Below, piece by piece: positions 1 to 8,489 of a stretch of DNA of 64,000 nt. The position numbers and the translations under genes are program-made. The stretch is from positions 120,265-184,264 of the forward strand of contig JAEXZY010000154.1 of assembly GCA_023404955.1 (NCBI GenBank), in the 5' to 3' direction. This DNA is from Actinomycetes bacterium. GTDB lineage: Bacteria > Actinomycetota > Actinomycetes > Mycobacteriales > Mycobacteriaceae. Positions within the stretch are counted from its first letter, which is position 1. Each line of letters opens with the position of its first letter. The notes below the pieces were generated by a model that saw only the letters and a program-made list of their open reading frames with translations, made no database searches and was not told the origin of the DNA.

Positions 1-2166
1 TATCGCGGCGGGCGGCCCCGAGGCCGGTGAGACATTGGGCAGCGCAGTGGAATCCGAGGCTGCGCTCGATACCGTGATCCGCCCCCCACCCCATGCGCCT
101 TCGACGGGCGTGGCGCCGCGCGACGGATAATCGGGCACCCGGTTGAAGGTGTTGCGCGCGTCGCCGGGGGCGCGCACGGCCGAGCTGTGATCGTCGACCC
201 GGCCGTAGTCCGTCTCGCGCGCCATCGGGGTGTCGGTCACCGTGACCAGGGGGGCCGTCAACCCCGCTCGCAACGCATCCTGGGTGAGCAGGGCCGGGCC
301 CAGCGGCGGCCGGCCGGTCAGGCGGCGACGTTCGTCGAGACGCAACAGCGCTTCCGGGGCGCCGTCGACCCGCGGCATGGCGTCGGCGTCGACCACATAG
401 GGCGCCATTGCATCGGAAGGCCCTGCGACGCGGTAGATCTCGACGGCCGGGAAGCGGGGTCGCAGGCCGCTGTCGGTGACGAAACCCTCCAGGGTGCCCG
501 GGCCCACCGGTGCGCCGAACTCGGCGACCTTCGTCAAGCCGGGGGAGCCGTCGATGGCGCGGTGTACCAGGATCGGGCGGGCCGACCTGCTGTCCTGGTC
601 CAGGTCGTTGCGCACCACGACGTACGAAATGCCCTGACGGACAAGGGTATCGGTGAGCCCTGCCGAGGGCCGGCCGGCGGCGAAGAGCCGCTGCACCGAA
701 TCGAGTGCCCGGATCGTCTCCGGTGGCGTCAACGGGATCGAGTCGCGCACCCCCCACGCACTCTCACCGAGCACCTGCAGCGGCTCGTCGTGGCTGTTGC
801 CCCACACCTGCGTCGCGAACGGCGCACCCGGGGCGACCAGGACGCGGCCGCCGGTGTCGTGCTCGTCCAGCCACGCCGCCGTGTCGTGCCAGTACTGCGG
901 GATCGCGTCGAAAGTCCCCGGCGGCGTCAACCGGCCCGTCCACGCCAGCGAGGTCGCGGCGACCAGCGCCGCAAGCACCACGACGCCGACGGCGACCCGC
1001 TTGTCGTCCTCGGGATGGGCGAACGCGCGCCGCCACACCGGCCGCGGCACGCTACCGGGCAGCGGTATCCGGCCCAGCAGATGCGCGATCCCGAGCGCCA
1101 GCGGCAATCGCAGCAGGGGCTCCAACTTGTGCAGGTTCCTCAGCGGCGTGCCGTCACCGTCGAGGAACGCCTGCACCTGCTGCGCGATCGGCGAACCCAG
1201 GCTGCCCGAGTAGCCGACGGCCAACAGCACCACGCCGACCAGGAGCATCGCCACCAGCCGCCCGCGGGCAGGCATGCCCCGCAACGCCAGACCCGCCAGC
1301 CCACCCGCTGCGACGAGCGTCGTCGCCAGAACGGCGGCCGAACCCGTCACCAGCGTCGACCCCGCGGTCGCGGTCGGCGCCACATACGGGGTCCATGCGC
1401 CCGTGCCACGCAGCATCTCGGTCAGCGACATCCACTGGGTCGTCACCCCCGACGACTCGATGAAGTCGAGGAACGGGGGGCTGATGCGGCCCAGCTGCAA
1501 CAGTGCGACCACCCACCACGCCACCGCCAGCGCCACGCACGGCAGCCACCACGCCACGAAGCGCCGCCACGCCGGGCCCGGCCGGTGGCAGGCCAGCCAC
1601 ACCACGGCGCACAGGCAGGCCGTCAGCGTCGCGACCGCGTTGACCGCGCCCATCAACGCGACCGCCGCCGCCGAGCGGGCCGCCAACAGGCGAATCCGCG
1701 GATTCCCCTGGAGCGCCAGGATGACCGGCAGCAGAACCCACGGCGCCAGCATCATCGGCAGGGTCTCCGACGAGATCGCCCCGATCGTCGTCAGCACCCG
1801 CGGAGACAATGCGAACGCCAGTGCACCGATCACCCGCGAGGCCGTGGTGCCGATCTTCAGGGCCTCGGCGACGCGCAGCACACCCCAGAACCCGGCCGCC
1901 AACAGCACCGCCCACCACAACCGCTGGGTGATCCACCCGGGCACCCCGAGCAGATCGCCGGCGAGGAAGAACGTGCCGTGCGGAAAGAGATAGCCGTACG
2001 CCTGGTTCTGCGCCTGCCCGAACGGCAGCTCGCTGTTCCACAGCGTGAACGCCCGCGTCAGGAACCGCAGCGGGTTGGCGGTGAGATCGAGCTTGGTGTC
2101 CGGTGAGATCTGGCCCGGGGACTGGGCGAACGTCAGGACCAGCGGCGCCGCAGCGGCCACCCACAA
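1..2166 (-). CDS. aftD: Arabinofuranosyltransferase AftD, N-terminal part (runs off the window)
   Basis: Membrane GT-C glycosyltransferase that adds alpha-arabinofuranose to cell-wall arabinogalactan/lipoarabinomannan from decaprenyl-phospho-arabinose. About 720 residues are visible of a family length near 1400; the C-terminus lies outside the window. Near the N-terminus the read gives LTFAQSPGQISPDTKLDLTA, the acidic first extracytoplasmic loop typical of the family, then many hydrophobic helices and QRLWWAVLL. The start is unclear: the frame is closed by a stop inside the upstream small gene, and only TTG at 2166 or GTG at 2160 are usable, although family-like residues (PLSRRW) begin slightly earlier. 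It follows the Rv0236A-type gene as in M. tuberculosis, so they are probably co-transcribed. Confidence 0.93.
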   Translation of the reverse strand, partial: MWVAAAAPLVLTFAQSPGQISPDTKLDLTANPLRFLTRAFTLWNSELPFGQAQNQAYGYLFPHGTFFLAGDLLGVPGWITQRLWWAVLLAAGFWGVLRVAEALKIGTTASRVIGALAFALSPRVLTTIGAISSETLPMMLAPWVLLPVILALQGNPRIRLLAARSAAAVALMGAVNAVATLTACLCAVVWLACHRPGPAWRRFVAWWLPCVALAVAWWVVALLQLGRISPPFLDFIESSGVTTQWMSLTEMLRGTGAWTPYVAPTATAGSTLVTGSAAVLATTLVAAGGLAGLALRGMPARGRLVAMLLVGVVLLAVGYSGSLGSPIAQQVQAFLDGDGTPLRNLHKLEPLLRLPLALGIAHLLGRIPLPGSVPRPVWRRAFAHPEDDKRVAVGVVVLAALVAATSLAWTGRLTPPGTFDAIPQYWHDTAAWLDEHDTGGRVLVAPGAPFATQVWGNSHDEPLQVLGESAWGVRDSIPLTPPETIRALDSVQRLFAAGRPSAGLTDTLVRQGISYVVVRNDLDQDSRSARPILVHRAIDGSPGLTKVAEFGAPVGPGTLEGFVTDSGLRPRFPAVEIYRVAGPSDAMAPYVVDADAMPRVDGAPEALLRLDERRRLTGRPPLGPALLTQDALRAGLTAPLVTVTDTPMARETDYGRVDDHSSAVRAPGDARNTFNRVPDYPSRGATPVEGAWGGGRITVSSAASDSTALPNVSPASGPPAAI

Positions 2167-2194
2167 CCAGCGCCGCGACAGCGGCTGGATCGGC

Positions 2195-2368
2195 TCAGCT
2201 ACGGTCGCCGTACTCGACCCTGTTGAGCACCGAGGACGCAGGATCGCCCGCCTGCAGAGGGGGCCTGTTGTCCTGCTGGACCATCAGCGTCACCCCGAAC
2301 ACGGCCGCCGCGCCCAACAGCAGGCCGACGACGACGCTGGCCGCCGCAGGTACGAGGAACCGATCCAT
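2195..2368 (-). CDS. Small membrane/secreted protein, Rv0236A type
   Basis: 57-residue protein with one N-terminal hydrophobic segment (VVVGLLLGAAAVFGVTLMV) after MDRFLVP, then a short polar tail ending VEYGDRS. ATG at 2368 is preferred over an in-frame TTG at 2377 because it gives 57 aa, the length I recall for the M. tuberculosis protein Rv0236A annotated as a small secreted protein beside aftD. The gene ends about 30 bases before the AftD reading frame starts, which suggests coupled expression. Function unknown; a single-pass partner of AftD is an inference from position only. Confidence 0.8.
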   Translation of the reverse strand: MDRFLVPAAASVVVGLLLGAAAVFGVTLMVQQDNRPPLQAGDPASSVLNRVEYGDRS

Positions 2369-2392
2369 GGGCCACAAACTAGCACGGCAGCC

Positions 2393-2860
2393 CTACAGCT
2401 CCGGGGGCACGATCAGCACCGGCCTGTGCCCCCGGCGCCGCACGTGGTCGGCGACGCTGGACTGCACGAGCGAGCGAAAACCGGTGATGGCACGTGTTCC
2501 GGTGACGATCAGATCGGCATCGACGTCATCGGCCGCGGCGATGATCGTCGCCCACACCGTCGACGTCTGCGCGGCACACATCGGTTCGGCGGGCAGTCCC
2601 GCCGCGGCCGCCAGCGCGACACCGTCGGCGTTGGTGCGCTGCGCCTCGGCCAGCGCGATGTCCATCTCGTCGGCGGCCGGCGGATCGGGCGGTCCGTCCA
2701 GGTCGTAGGCCATCGGTGGTGAGCCGCGGTCGATCGGCGCCCAGACCGTGAGCACGACCGCGCGGTCGACGGTCAGGAACCGGCTGGCGTGCTCCACCGC
2801 GCGGCGGGCCGTCGGGGAGCCGTCGAACGCGATGAGCACGACGGTTTCCTCGCCTGGCAT
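2393..2860 (-). CDS. Universal stress protein, single UspA domain
   Basis: 155 residues with the UspA fold: VVLIAFDGSPTARRAV at the N-terminus, central VDADLIVTGTRAITGFRSLV with the nucleotide-binding glycine pattern, and VADHVRRRGHRPVLIVPPEL at the end. Such proteins bind ATP or act as stress-linked signalling partners. The loop after the first G (TGTRAITG) departs a little from the canonical G-x2-G-x9-G(S/T), so ATP binding is not certain. Transcribed away from lpqI; 72 bases between them must carry both promoters. Confidence 0.88.
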   Translation of the reverse strand: MPGEETVVLIAFDGSPTARRAVEHASRFLTVDRAVVLTVWAPIDRGSPPMAYDLDGPPDPPAADEMDIALAEAQRTNADGVALAAAAGLPAEPMCAAQTSTVWATIIAAADDVDADLIVTGTRAITGFRSLVQSSVADHVRRRGHRPVLIVPPEL

Positions 2861-2932
2861 CGGTCCTCCTCCTCGCGCCGGTTTCCCCCGAGACTATGGC
2901 TGAGGCGTGCCTTGCGGTTAGGGTCGAGCCCC

Positions 2933-4129
2933 ATGGTTGTTTCGAGAAACGCGTTCAGGGCCGTGACCGGAATGCTCGCGACATCGGTGCTGCTGGCCGG
3001 GTGCGCTTCCTCGGACGCCAACCCGCCGTCGCAATCCCCCACCGCCGCGACCATCGCCCAGGCCGCCGGCCCGCTGCCCGGCAACGTCCCGCAGGCCCCT
3101 GCTGCACCTGCGTGCGGCGATCCCGGCGCCGCGGTGGCCGCCATGTCGGTCCGCGACAAGCTGGCCCAGCTGCTGATGGTCGGCGTGACCGGCGCGGCTG
3201 ATGCCCGCGCCGTCGTCGAGAGCCAGCACGTCGGCGGCATCATGATCGGCAGCTGGACGGACCTGTCGATGCTGAACGGCCCGCTCGCCGACATCGCCGC
3301 GAACGCGGGACCGCTGCCGCTGGCCGTCAGCGTGGACGAGGAAGGCGGCCGGGTGTCCCGGCTGGCGAAGTTGATCGGCAGCCAGCCCGCTCCCCGGACG
3401 CTGGCCGCGACCGACACGCCCGAGCAGGTCTACCAGATCGCACTCGACCGGGGCCGCCAGATGCGCGGCATGGGCATCACCATCGACTTCGCGCCCGTCG
3501 TCGACGTCACCGACGCCCCCGACGACACCGTGATCGGCGACCGCTCCTTCGGCTCGGATCCCGCAACCGTCACCGACTACGCCGGTGCCTATGCCCGGGG
3601 GCTGCGGGACGCGGGTCTGCTGCCGGTGCTCAAGCACTTCCCCGGCCACGGCCACGGTTCCGGCGACTCGCACGCCGGCAGCGTGGTCACCCCGCCGCTG
3701 GCGGATCTGCAGGCCAACGACCTGGTGCCCTACCGCACGTTGACGACGCAGGGTCCCGTGGCGGTGATGGTCGGCCACATGGAGGTGCCGGGCCTGACGG
3801 GCAGCGAACCCGCGAGCCTCAGCCCCGCCGCCTACGCGCTGCTGCGCTCCGGTGACTACGGCGGCCCGCCGTTCGGCGGTGTGGTCTTCACCGACGACCT
3901 GTCGAGCATGAAGGCCATCTCCGACCGGTTCGGCGTCGCCGACGCGGTGCTGCGGTCCCTGCAGGCGGGCGCCGACGTCGCGTTGTGGATCACCACGACC
4001 GAGGTGCCCGCTGTGCTGGACCGGCTCGAGAAGGCTGTCGCGGCGGGCGAATTGTCCCAGACGGCGGTCGACGCGTCGGTGACCCGATTGGCCGCGCTGA
4101 AGGGGCGTTCACCGCGCTGCGGCGGCTGA
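2933..4129 (+). CDS. lpqI: Lipoprotein beta-N-acetylglucosaminidase LpqI (GH3, NagZ-like)
   Basis: 398-residue secreted lipoprotein of glycoside hydrolase family 3, expected to release GlcNAc from muropeptides during peptidoglycan recycling. A lipobox LLAGC lies near residue 23 after a hydrophobic signal; the catalytic domain begins near MSVRDKLAQLLMVG. The NagZ hallmark KHFPGHGHGSGDSH is at about residues 234-247, supplying the His/Asp general-acid dyad; VVFTDDLSSMKAI carries the nucleophile Asp. ATG at 2933 is chosen because it directly precedes the signal peptide; an upstream extension of the frame has no signal character. Position next to aftD/Rv0236A and before a TetR gene matches Rv0237. 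Confidence 0.94.
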   Translation: MVVSRNAFRAVTGMLATSVLLAGCASSDANPPSQSPTAATIAQAAGPLPGNVPQAPAAPACGDPGAAVAAMSVRDKLAQLLMVGVTGAADARAVVESQHVGGIMIGSWTDLSMLNGPLADIAANAGPLPLAVSVDEEGGRVSRLAKLIGSQPAPRTLAATDTPEQVYQIALDRGRQMRGMGITIDFAPVVDVTDAPDDTVIGDRSFGSDPATVTDYAGAYARGLRDAGLLPVLKHFPGHGHGSGDSHAGSVVTPPLADLQANDLVPYRTLTTQGPVAVMVGHMEVPGLTGSEPASLSPAAYALLRSGDYGGPPFGGVVFTDDLSSMKAISDRFGVADAVLRSLQAGADVALWITTTEVPAVLDRLEKAVAAGELSQTAVDASVTRLAALKGRSPRCGG

Positions 4130-4140
4130 TTCGTCAGCCA

Positions 4141-4165
4141 GTGCTTACCCTGTGTTGGTAAGCAC
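4141..4165. promoter_or_regulatory. Perfect inverted repeat, probable TetR operator
   Basis: GTGCTTACC, seven spacer bases, GGTAAGCAC: two perfectly complementary 9-base arms, 29 bases before the ATG of the TetR gene at 4194. Size and position are those of a self-regulatory TetR-family operator. Confidence 0.7.
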
Positions 4166-4193
4166 GTCGACGAAAGGTCAGAGAGGGCGCGTC

Positions 4194-4829
4194 ATGGCAG
4201 GTGGTACCAAGCGCTTGCCCCGCGCCGTCCGCGAACAGCAGATGCTCGATGCGGCCGTGCAGATCTTCTCGGTGAACGGCTATCACGAGACGTCGATGGA
4301 CGCGATCGCCGCTGAAGCGCAGATCAGCAAGCCCATGCTGTACCTGTACTACGGCTCGAAGGAGGAGCTGTTCGGCGCGTGCCTGGATCGGGAGTTGGGC
4401 CGCTTCGTCGACGAGGTGCGCGACAAGATCAACTTCGAGGACCCGCCCAAAGAACTGCTGCGCAGCGCGGTGCTGGCGTTCCTCAAGTACATCGACGAGA
4501 ACCGCTCCTCGTGGATGGTGCTCTACACCCAGGCGACCAGCTCGCAGCGCTTCGCTCACACCGTGCGCGAAGGGCGCGAGCGCATCATCGAGCTCGTCGG
4601 CCGGCTGCTGCGGTCGGGCACACGATTCCCCGGGCCCGACACCGATTTCGACATGATGGCCGTCGCACTGGTGGGTGCCGGTGAGGCAGTCGCCTCCCGG
4701 GTGAGCACCGGCGACGCCGACGTGGACGAGGCCGCGGCGCTGATGATCGACCTGTTCTGGCTCGGCCTGAAAGGGGCGCCGGCGCCCTCTGAGGCGCCGG
4801 CAGAGGCCGAAGCCGTCTCCCAGGCCTGA
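4194..4829 (+). CDS. TetR-family regulator, Rv0238 type
   Basis: 211 residues. N-terminal TetR helix-turn-helix: MLDAAVQIFSVNGYHETSMDAIAAEAQISKPMLYLYY split across residues about 17-55, including the conserved K-x-x-L-Y-x-Y-F/Y ending. The C-terminal half is a helical ligand/dimer domain, and the tail after GLKGAPAP is Ala/Glu/Pro-rich and probably disordered. ATG 4194 is taken over an upstream in-frame start because the frame before it overlaps the operator and codes for no conserved sequence. Likely autoregulated through the 4141-4165 palindrome. Its neighbours, the divergent htdX-fabG4 and fadA2 genes, suggest a link to lipid metabolism (inference). Confidence 0.9.
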   Translation: MAGGTKRLPRAVREQQMLDAAVQIFSVNGYHETSMDAIAAEAQISKPMLYLYYGSKEELFGACLDRELGRFVDEVRDKINFEDPPKELLRSAVLAFLKYIDENRSSWMVLYTQATSSQRFAHTVREGRERIIELVGRLLRSGTRFPGPDTDFDMMAVALVGAGEAVASRVSTGDADVDEAAALMIDLFWLGLKGAPAPSEAPAEAEAVSQA

Positions 4830-4835
4830 GCCCCG

Positions 4836-5687
4836 TCAGGCCGGCGAGACCGTGCCCGTCAGGTGCGGGTGCCCCTTGGTCAGGTGCCGCAAAGTCAGCT
4901 CCCACCCGTCGCCGCGCCGGTCCACGTACAGTCCGGCCTTGGCCGGTAGCACAACGGGTTTGGCGAACTTGACCGAGTAGTTGACAGCGTCCGGAAGCTG
5001 GCCTTCGACGTTCGCCAATACCGCCGCGGCGGTGAACATTCCGTGCGCGATGACGGTCGGGAAGCCGAACAGTTTGGCGGCGACAGCGTTGGTGTGGATC
5101 GGGTTGTGATCGCCGCCCACCGACGCGTAGTGCCGGATCTGCCCGGGTGTCATCGACAGCACCGCGTTCGGCGGCCCCAGCTTGGGCTGCTTCGTCGGCG
5201 GTGGCTTCGGCTCGTCGGACAGGCTGGTGCGCTGCTGGTGCAGGAAAGTGGTCACCTGATGCCAGGCCGTCTCGTTGCCGACCTTGACGTCGGTGATCAC
5301 GTCGACCAGCAGCCCACGTCGATGCTCACGCATGTTCTCGGCGTGCACTGCGGCAGACACGGTGTCGGTCACCGCGATCGGGCGGTACTGAGTGATGTGG
5401 TTCTCCACGTGCACCGAACCCATGGCGGCGAACGGGAAGTCGAATCCCGTGATCAGCGCCATCACCGTCGGGAACGTCAACGCGAACGGGTAGGTCAGTG
5501 GCACCGTGTTGTCGAATCGCAGCCCGGTGACGTTCGCGTACGCCGCGACGTGGGCGGGATCGATGCTCAGCTCGTCGACCGTCAGCCGGCGGTCGGGCAG
5601 CGTGTTCCCGCGCGGGACGAACGGCAGCGCGCCGGCGGCGGCCAGGACCAGGTTGCGCAGCCCCGAGGGCTGCCCGCCCTCGATCAT
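4836..5687 (-). CDS. htdX: MaoC-like 3-hydroxyacyl-thioester dehydratase HtdX
   Basis: 283-residue double hot-dog (R)-specific 3-hydroxyacyl dehydratase, a reversible hydration step on acyl-CoA/ACP enoyl thioesters. The C-terminal hot-dog carries the hydratase motif YASVGGDHNPIHTN, with the Asp/His catalytic pair, followed by VIAHGMFTAAA. The N-terminal half (FVPRGNTLPDRRLTVDEL, YANVTG) is the degenerate repeat usual in this family. ATG at 5687 overlaps the fabG4 stop as ATGA, so the pair is translationally coupled; a longer frame upstream lies inside fabG4. Matches Rv0241c in sequence and place. Confidence 0.93.
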   Translation of the reverse strand: MIEGGQPSGLRNLVLAAAGALPFVPRGNTLPDRRLTVDELSIDPAHVAAYANVTGLRFDNTVPLTYPFALTFPTVMALITGFDFPFAAMGSVHVENHITQYRPIAVTDTVSAAVHAENMREHRRGLLVDVITDVKVGNETAWHQVTTFLHQQRTSLSDEPKPPPTKQPKLGPPNAVLSMTPGQIRHYASVGGDHNPIHTNAVAAKLFGFPTVIAHGMFTAAAVLANVEGQLPDAVNYSVKFAKPVVLPAKAGLYVDRRGDGWELTLRHLTKGHPHLTGTVSPA

Positions 5688-7036
5688 GCGCCCAGCAATG
5701 CTTGGCCGCACACGCGAATCGTGTTGCCCGTCACCGCGTTCGACGCCGGGCTGGCGAAGTACGCGATGGCCTCGGCCACGTCGACCGGCTGCCCACCCTG
5801 GAACAGGGAGTTGAGCCTGCGGCCCACCTCGCGGGTGGCCAGCGGGATCGCGTCGGTCATCTTTGTCTCGATGAACCCGGGCGCGATCGCGTTGATCGTG
5901 ATGTTCTTCTCGCCGAACTGCGGAGCCAGCGCGTCGGTCAGGCCGATCATGCCGGCCTTGGTGGCCGCGTAGTTGGTCTGTCCGCGGTTACCGGCGATGC
6001 CGGCCATCGAGGAGAGCCCGACGATGCGGCCGCCCTCGCCGATCGTGCCGTTGCCCACCAGTCCTTCGGCCAGGCGAAGGGGGGCAAGCAGATTCACCGC
6101 GATCACGGAGTCCCAGCGGCCCTCGTCCATGTTGGCCAGCAGCTTGTCCCGGGTGATACCGGCGTTGTTGACCAGGATGTCGAGCGTGCCGCCGTGGTGT
6201 TCCTTGACGTGCTCGGTGATGCGGTCGACGGCGTCGGCAGCGGTGACGTCGAGCGTCAGCGCAGTGCCGCCGATCTTGGTGGCCAGCTCGGCCAACGGCT
6301 CGGCTGCGCCCTCGATGTCCACGGCGATGACCTTCGCCCCGTCCCGCGCGAACACCTCGGCGATCGTCGCACCGATGCCACGGGCGGCACCGGTGACCAC
6401 TGCGACCTTGCCGTCGAGCGGCTTGTCCCAGTCGGCGGGCGGGGTGGAGTCGGCCGCGCCGACCCGGAACACCTGCGCGTCGACATAGGCCGACTTCGCG
6501 GACAGCAGGAAGCGCAGGGTCGACTCGAGGCCCGTCGCCGCCGGCTTCGCGTCGGGGTGCAGGTAGACCAGGCCGATGGTGGAGCCGTTACGCAGCTCCT
6601 TGCCCAGCGAGCGGGTGAATCCCTCCAGCGCGCGCTGGCACGTGCGCTCGTGCACGTCGTCGATCTCGTCGGGGGTGGTGCCGATCACGACGACGCGGCC
6701 CGAGTGTCCGAGATTGCGCAGCAACGGGGTGAAGAACTCGTACAGAGCCTTGAGGCCTTCCGGCTGGGTGATGCCGGTGGCGTCGAAGACCAGGCCGCCG
6801 AACTTGTCGGCCCAGCGACCGCCTATGTTGTTTACCACCAGGTCGTAGTCCTCGGCCAGCGCGGCGCGCAGCGGCTCGACCACCCGGCCTTCTCCGCCGA
6901 TCAACAGGGCACCGGCCAGCGGCGGCTCGCCCTCCTTGTAGCGGCGCAGCGGCTCAGGCTGAGGGACGCCCAACTGCTTGGCGAGGAAGGACCCCGGTCC
7001 GGAATTGACGACTTGGGAAAGAAGATCGGAAGCCAC
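5684..7036 (-). CDS. fabG4: 3-oxoacyl-[ACP]/acyl-CoA reductase FabG4
   Basis: 450-residue high-molecular-weight FabG: an N-terminal Rossmann-like domain with degenerate nucleotide site (VVEPLRAALAEDYDLVVNNIGGRW) and a C-terminal active SDR domain starting near DGKVAVVTGAARGIG. Catalytic residues are visible in LSSMAGIAGNRGQTNYAATKAG (Ser, Tyr, Lys), and NNAGITRDKL supplies the Asn. GTG at 7036 is chosen because GAAAGG stands at the right distance upstream and the protein then begins ASDLLSQVVNSGPGSF as in M. tuberculosis FabG4. First gene of the fabG4-htdX operon; it catalyses the NAD(P)H step adjacent to the HtdX reaction. Confidence 0.95.
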   Translation of the reverse strand: MASDLLSQVVNSGPGSFLAKQLGVPQPEPLRRYKEGEPPLAGALLIGGEGRVVEPLRAALAEDYDLVVNNIGGRWADKFGGLVFDATGITQPEGLKALYEFFTPLLRNLGHSGRVVVIGTTPDEIDDVHERTCQRALEGFTRSLGKELRNGSTIGLVYLHPDAKPAATGLESTLRFLLSAKSAYVDAQVFRVGAADSTPPADWDKPLDGKVAVVTGAARGIGATIAEVFARDGAKVIAVDIEGAAEPLAELATKIGGTALTLDVTAADAVDRITEHVKEHHGGTLDILVNNAGITRDKLLANMDEGRWDSVIAVNLLAPLRLAEGLVGNGTIGEGGRIVGLSSMAGIAGNRGQTNYAATKAGMIGLTDALAPQFGEKNITINAIAPGFIETKMTDAIPLATREVGRRLNSLFQGGQPVDVAEAIAYFASPASNAVTGNTIRVCGQALLGA

Positions 7037-7114
7037 GGTGCTGCCTTTCGAGAATCCGGGTACATGAACGTCGGCGGTGATGGGGTTACCCAGCACTGTC
7101 GTATCCATCACGAA

Positions 7115-7130
7115 CTTACTCCAGAGTAAG
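7115..7130. promoter_or_regulatory. Palindrome in fabG4-fadA2 divergent promoter (TTAC-N6-GTAA)
   Basis: CTTACTC-CA-GAGTAAG, perfect 7-base arms, in the 151-base divergent region between fabG4 and fadA2. The inner TTAC-N6-GTAA core recurs upstream of fadE5, suggesting a shared repressor of beta-oxidation genes. Confidence 0.6.
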
Positions 7131-7187
7131 AACGGTGGGTAGTATGACCCTCGACACCCAACATCCTCGCGACGCCGGGAGGCAGAC

Positions 7188-8489
7188 GTGGCCGACAGCA
7201 AGACAACCCGACGGGTAGCCATCCTCGGTGGCAACCGGATCCCGTTCGCGCGCTCGGACGGCGCGTACGCGAACGCATCCAACCAGGACATGTTCACCGC
7301 CGTCCTCGACGGGCTGGCCGAGCGGTTCGACCTCAAGGGTCAGGCCCTCGACGCGGTGATCGGCGGCGCGGTGCTCAAGCACAGCCGCGACTTCAACCTG
7401 ATGCGCGAATGCGTGCTGGGCAGCTCGCTGTCCTCCTACACGCCCGCGTTCGACCTGCAGCAGGCCTGCGGAACGGGCCTGCAGGCGGCCATCGCCGCTG
7501 CTGACGGCGTCGCGGCGGGCCGCTACGAGGTGGCCGCCGCGGGTGGTGTGGACACCGCCTCGGACGCGCCGATCGCCCTCGGTGACGACTTGCGCTCGGT
7601 GCTGCTGAGCCTGCGCCGGGCCAAGTCCAACGTCGACCGGCTCAAGCTGGTGGGCAAGCTGCCCGCCGCGGTGGGCATCGAGATCCCCGTCAACAGTGAG
7701 CCGCGCACCGGCATGTCCATGGGCGAGCACGCCGCGGTGACGGCCAAGGAGATGGGCGTCAAGCGCGTCGACCAGGACGAGCTGGCCGCTGCGAGCCACC
7801 GCAACATGGCCGCCGCCTACGACCGCGGCTTCTTCGACGATCTGGTCAGCCCGTTCCTCGGGCTCTACCGCGACAACAACCTGCGTCCCGACTCGTCGCC
7901 GGAGAAGCTCGCCAAGCTCAAGCCCGTCTTCGGGGTGCGCAATGGCGACGCGACGATGACGGCAGGCAACTCGACCCCGCTGACCGACGGCGCCTCGGTG
8001 GCGCTGCTGGCCTCCGAGGAGTGGGCCGCGGCGCGGAACATCCCGGTGCTGGCCTACTTCGTCGACGGTCAGACCGCCGCGGTGGACTACGTCAACGGCC
8101 GCGACGGCCTGCTGATGGCGCCGACGTACGCGGTGCCGCGGCTGCTGGCCCGCAACGGCCTGACATTGCAGGACTTCGACTTCTACGAGATCCACGAAGC
8201 GTTCGCGTCGGTGGTGCTGGCCACGCTGGCGGCCTGGGAGTCAGAGGAGTACTGCAAGGAGCGCCTCGGGCTGGACGCTGCGCTGGGCTCGATCGACCGG
8301 TCCAAGCTCAACGTCAACGGCTCGTCGCTGGCGGCCGGGCACCCGTTCGCGGCGACCGGCGGGCGCATCGTGGCGCAGCTGGCCAAGCAGCTGGCGGAGA
8401 AGAAAGCCGAAACGGGTCAGCCCGTGCGTGGCCTGATCTCGGTCTGCGCTGCCGGCGGCCAGGGCGTGACGGCGATCCTGGAGGCTTAG
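7188..8489 (+). CDS. fadA2: Acetyl-CoA acyltransferase (thiolase) FadA2
   Basis: 433-residue thiolase that cleaves 3-ketoacyl-CoA in beta-oxidation (or condenses in reverse). Acyl-accepting Cys94 lies in QQACGTGLQAA; the C-terminal GHPFAATGGR and SVCAAGGQG motifs supply the catalytic His and second Cys. GTG 7188 has a good GGGAGGCAG ribosome site. Divergent from fabG4 across a promoter with a palindrome; its stop overlaps the end of the convergent dehydrogenase gene by three bases. Matches Rv0243. Confidence 0.95.
   Translation: MADSKTTRRVAILGGNRIPFARSDGAYANASNQDMFTAVLDGLAERFDLKGQALDAVIGGAVLKHSRDFNLMRECVLGSSLSSYTPAFDLQQACGTGLQAAIAAADGVAAGRYEVAAAGGVDTASDAPIALGDDLRSVLLSLRRAKSNVDRLKLVGKLPAAVGIEIPVNSEPRTGMSMGEHAAVTAKEMGVKRVDQDELAAASHRNMAAAYDRGFFDDLVSPFLGLYRDNNLRPDSSPEKLAKLKPVFGVRNGDATMTAGNSTPLTDGASVALLASEEWAAARNIPVLAYFVDGQTAAVDYVNGRDGLLMAPTYAVPRLLARNGLTLQDFDFYEIHEAFASVVLATLAAWESEEYCKERLGLDAALGSIDRSKLNVNGSSLAAGHPFAATGGRIVAQLAKQLAEKKAETGQPVRGLISVCAAGGQGVTAILEA

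Noticed and set aside
187..2106. 639-residue open frame on the plus strand
   Set aside because: Arg/Gln/Pro/His-rich composition typical of antisense reading in GC-rich DNA; the minus strand codes for AftD over the same bases.
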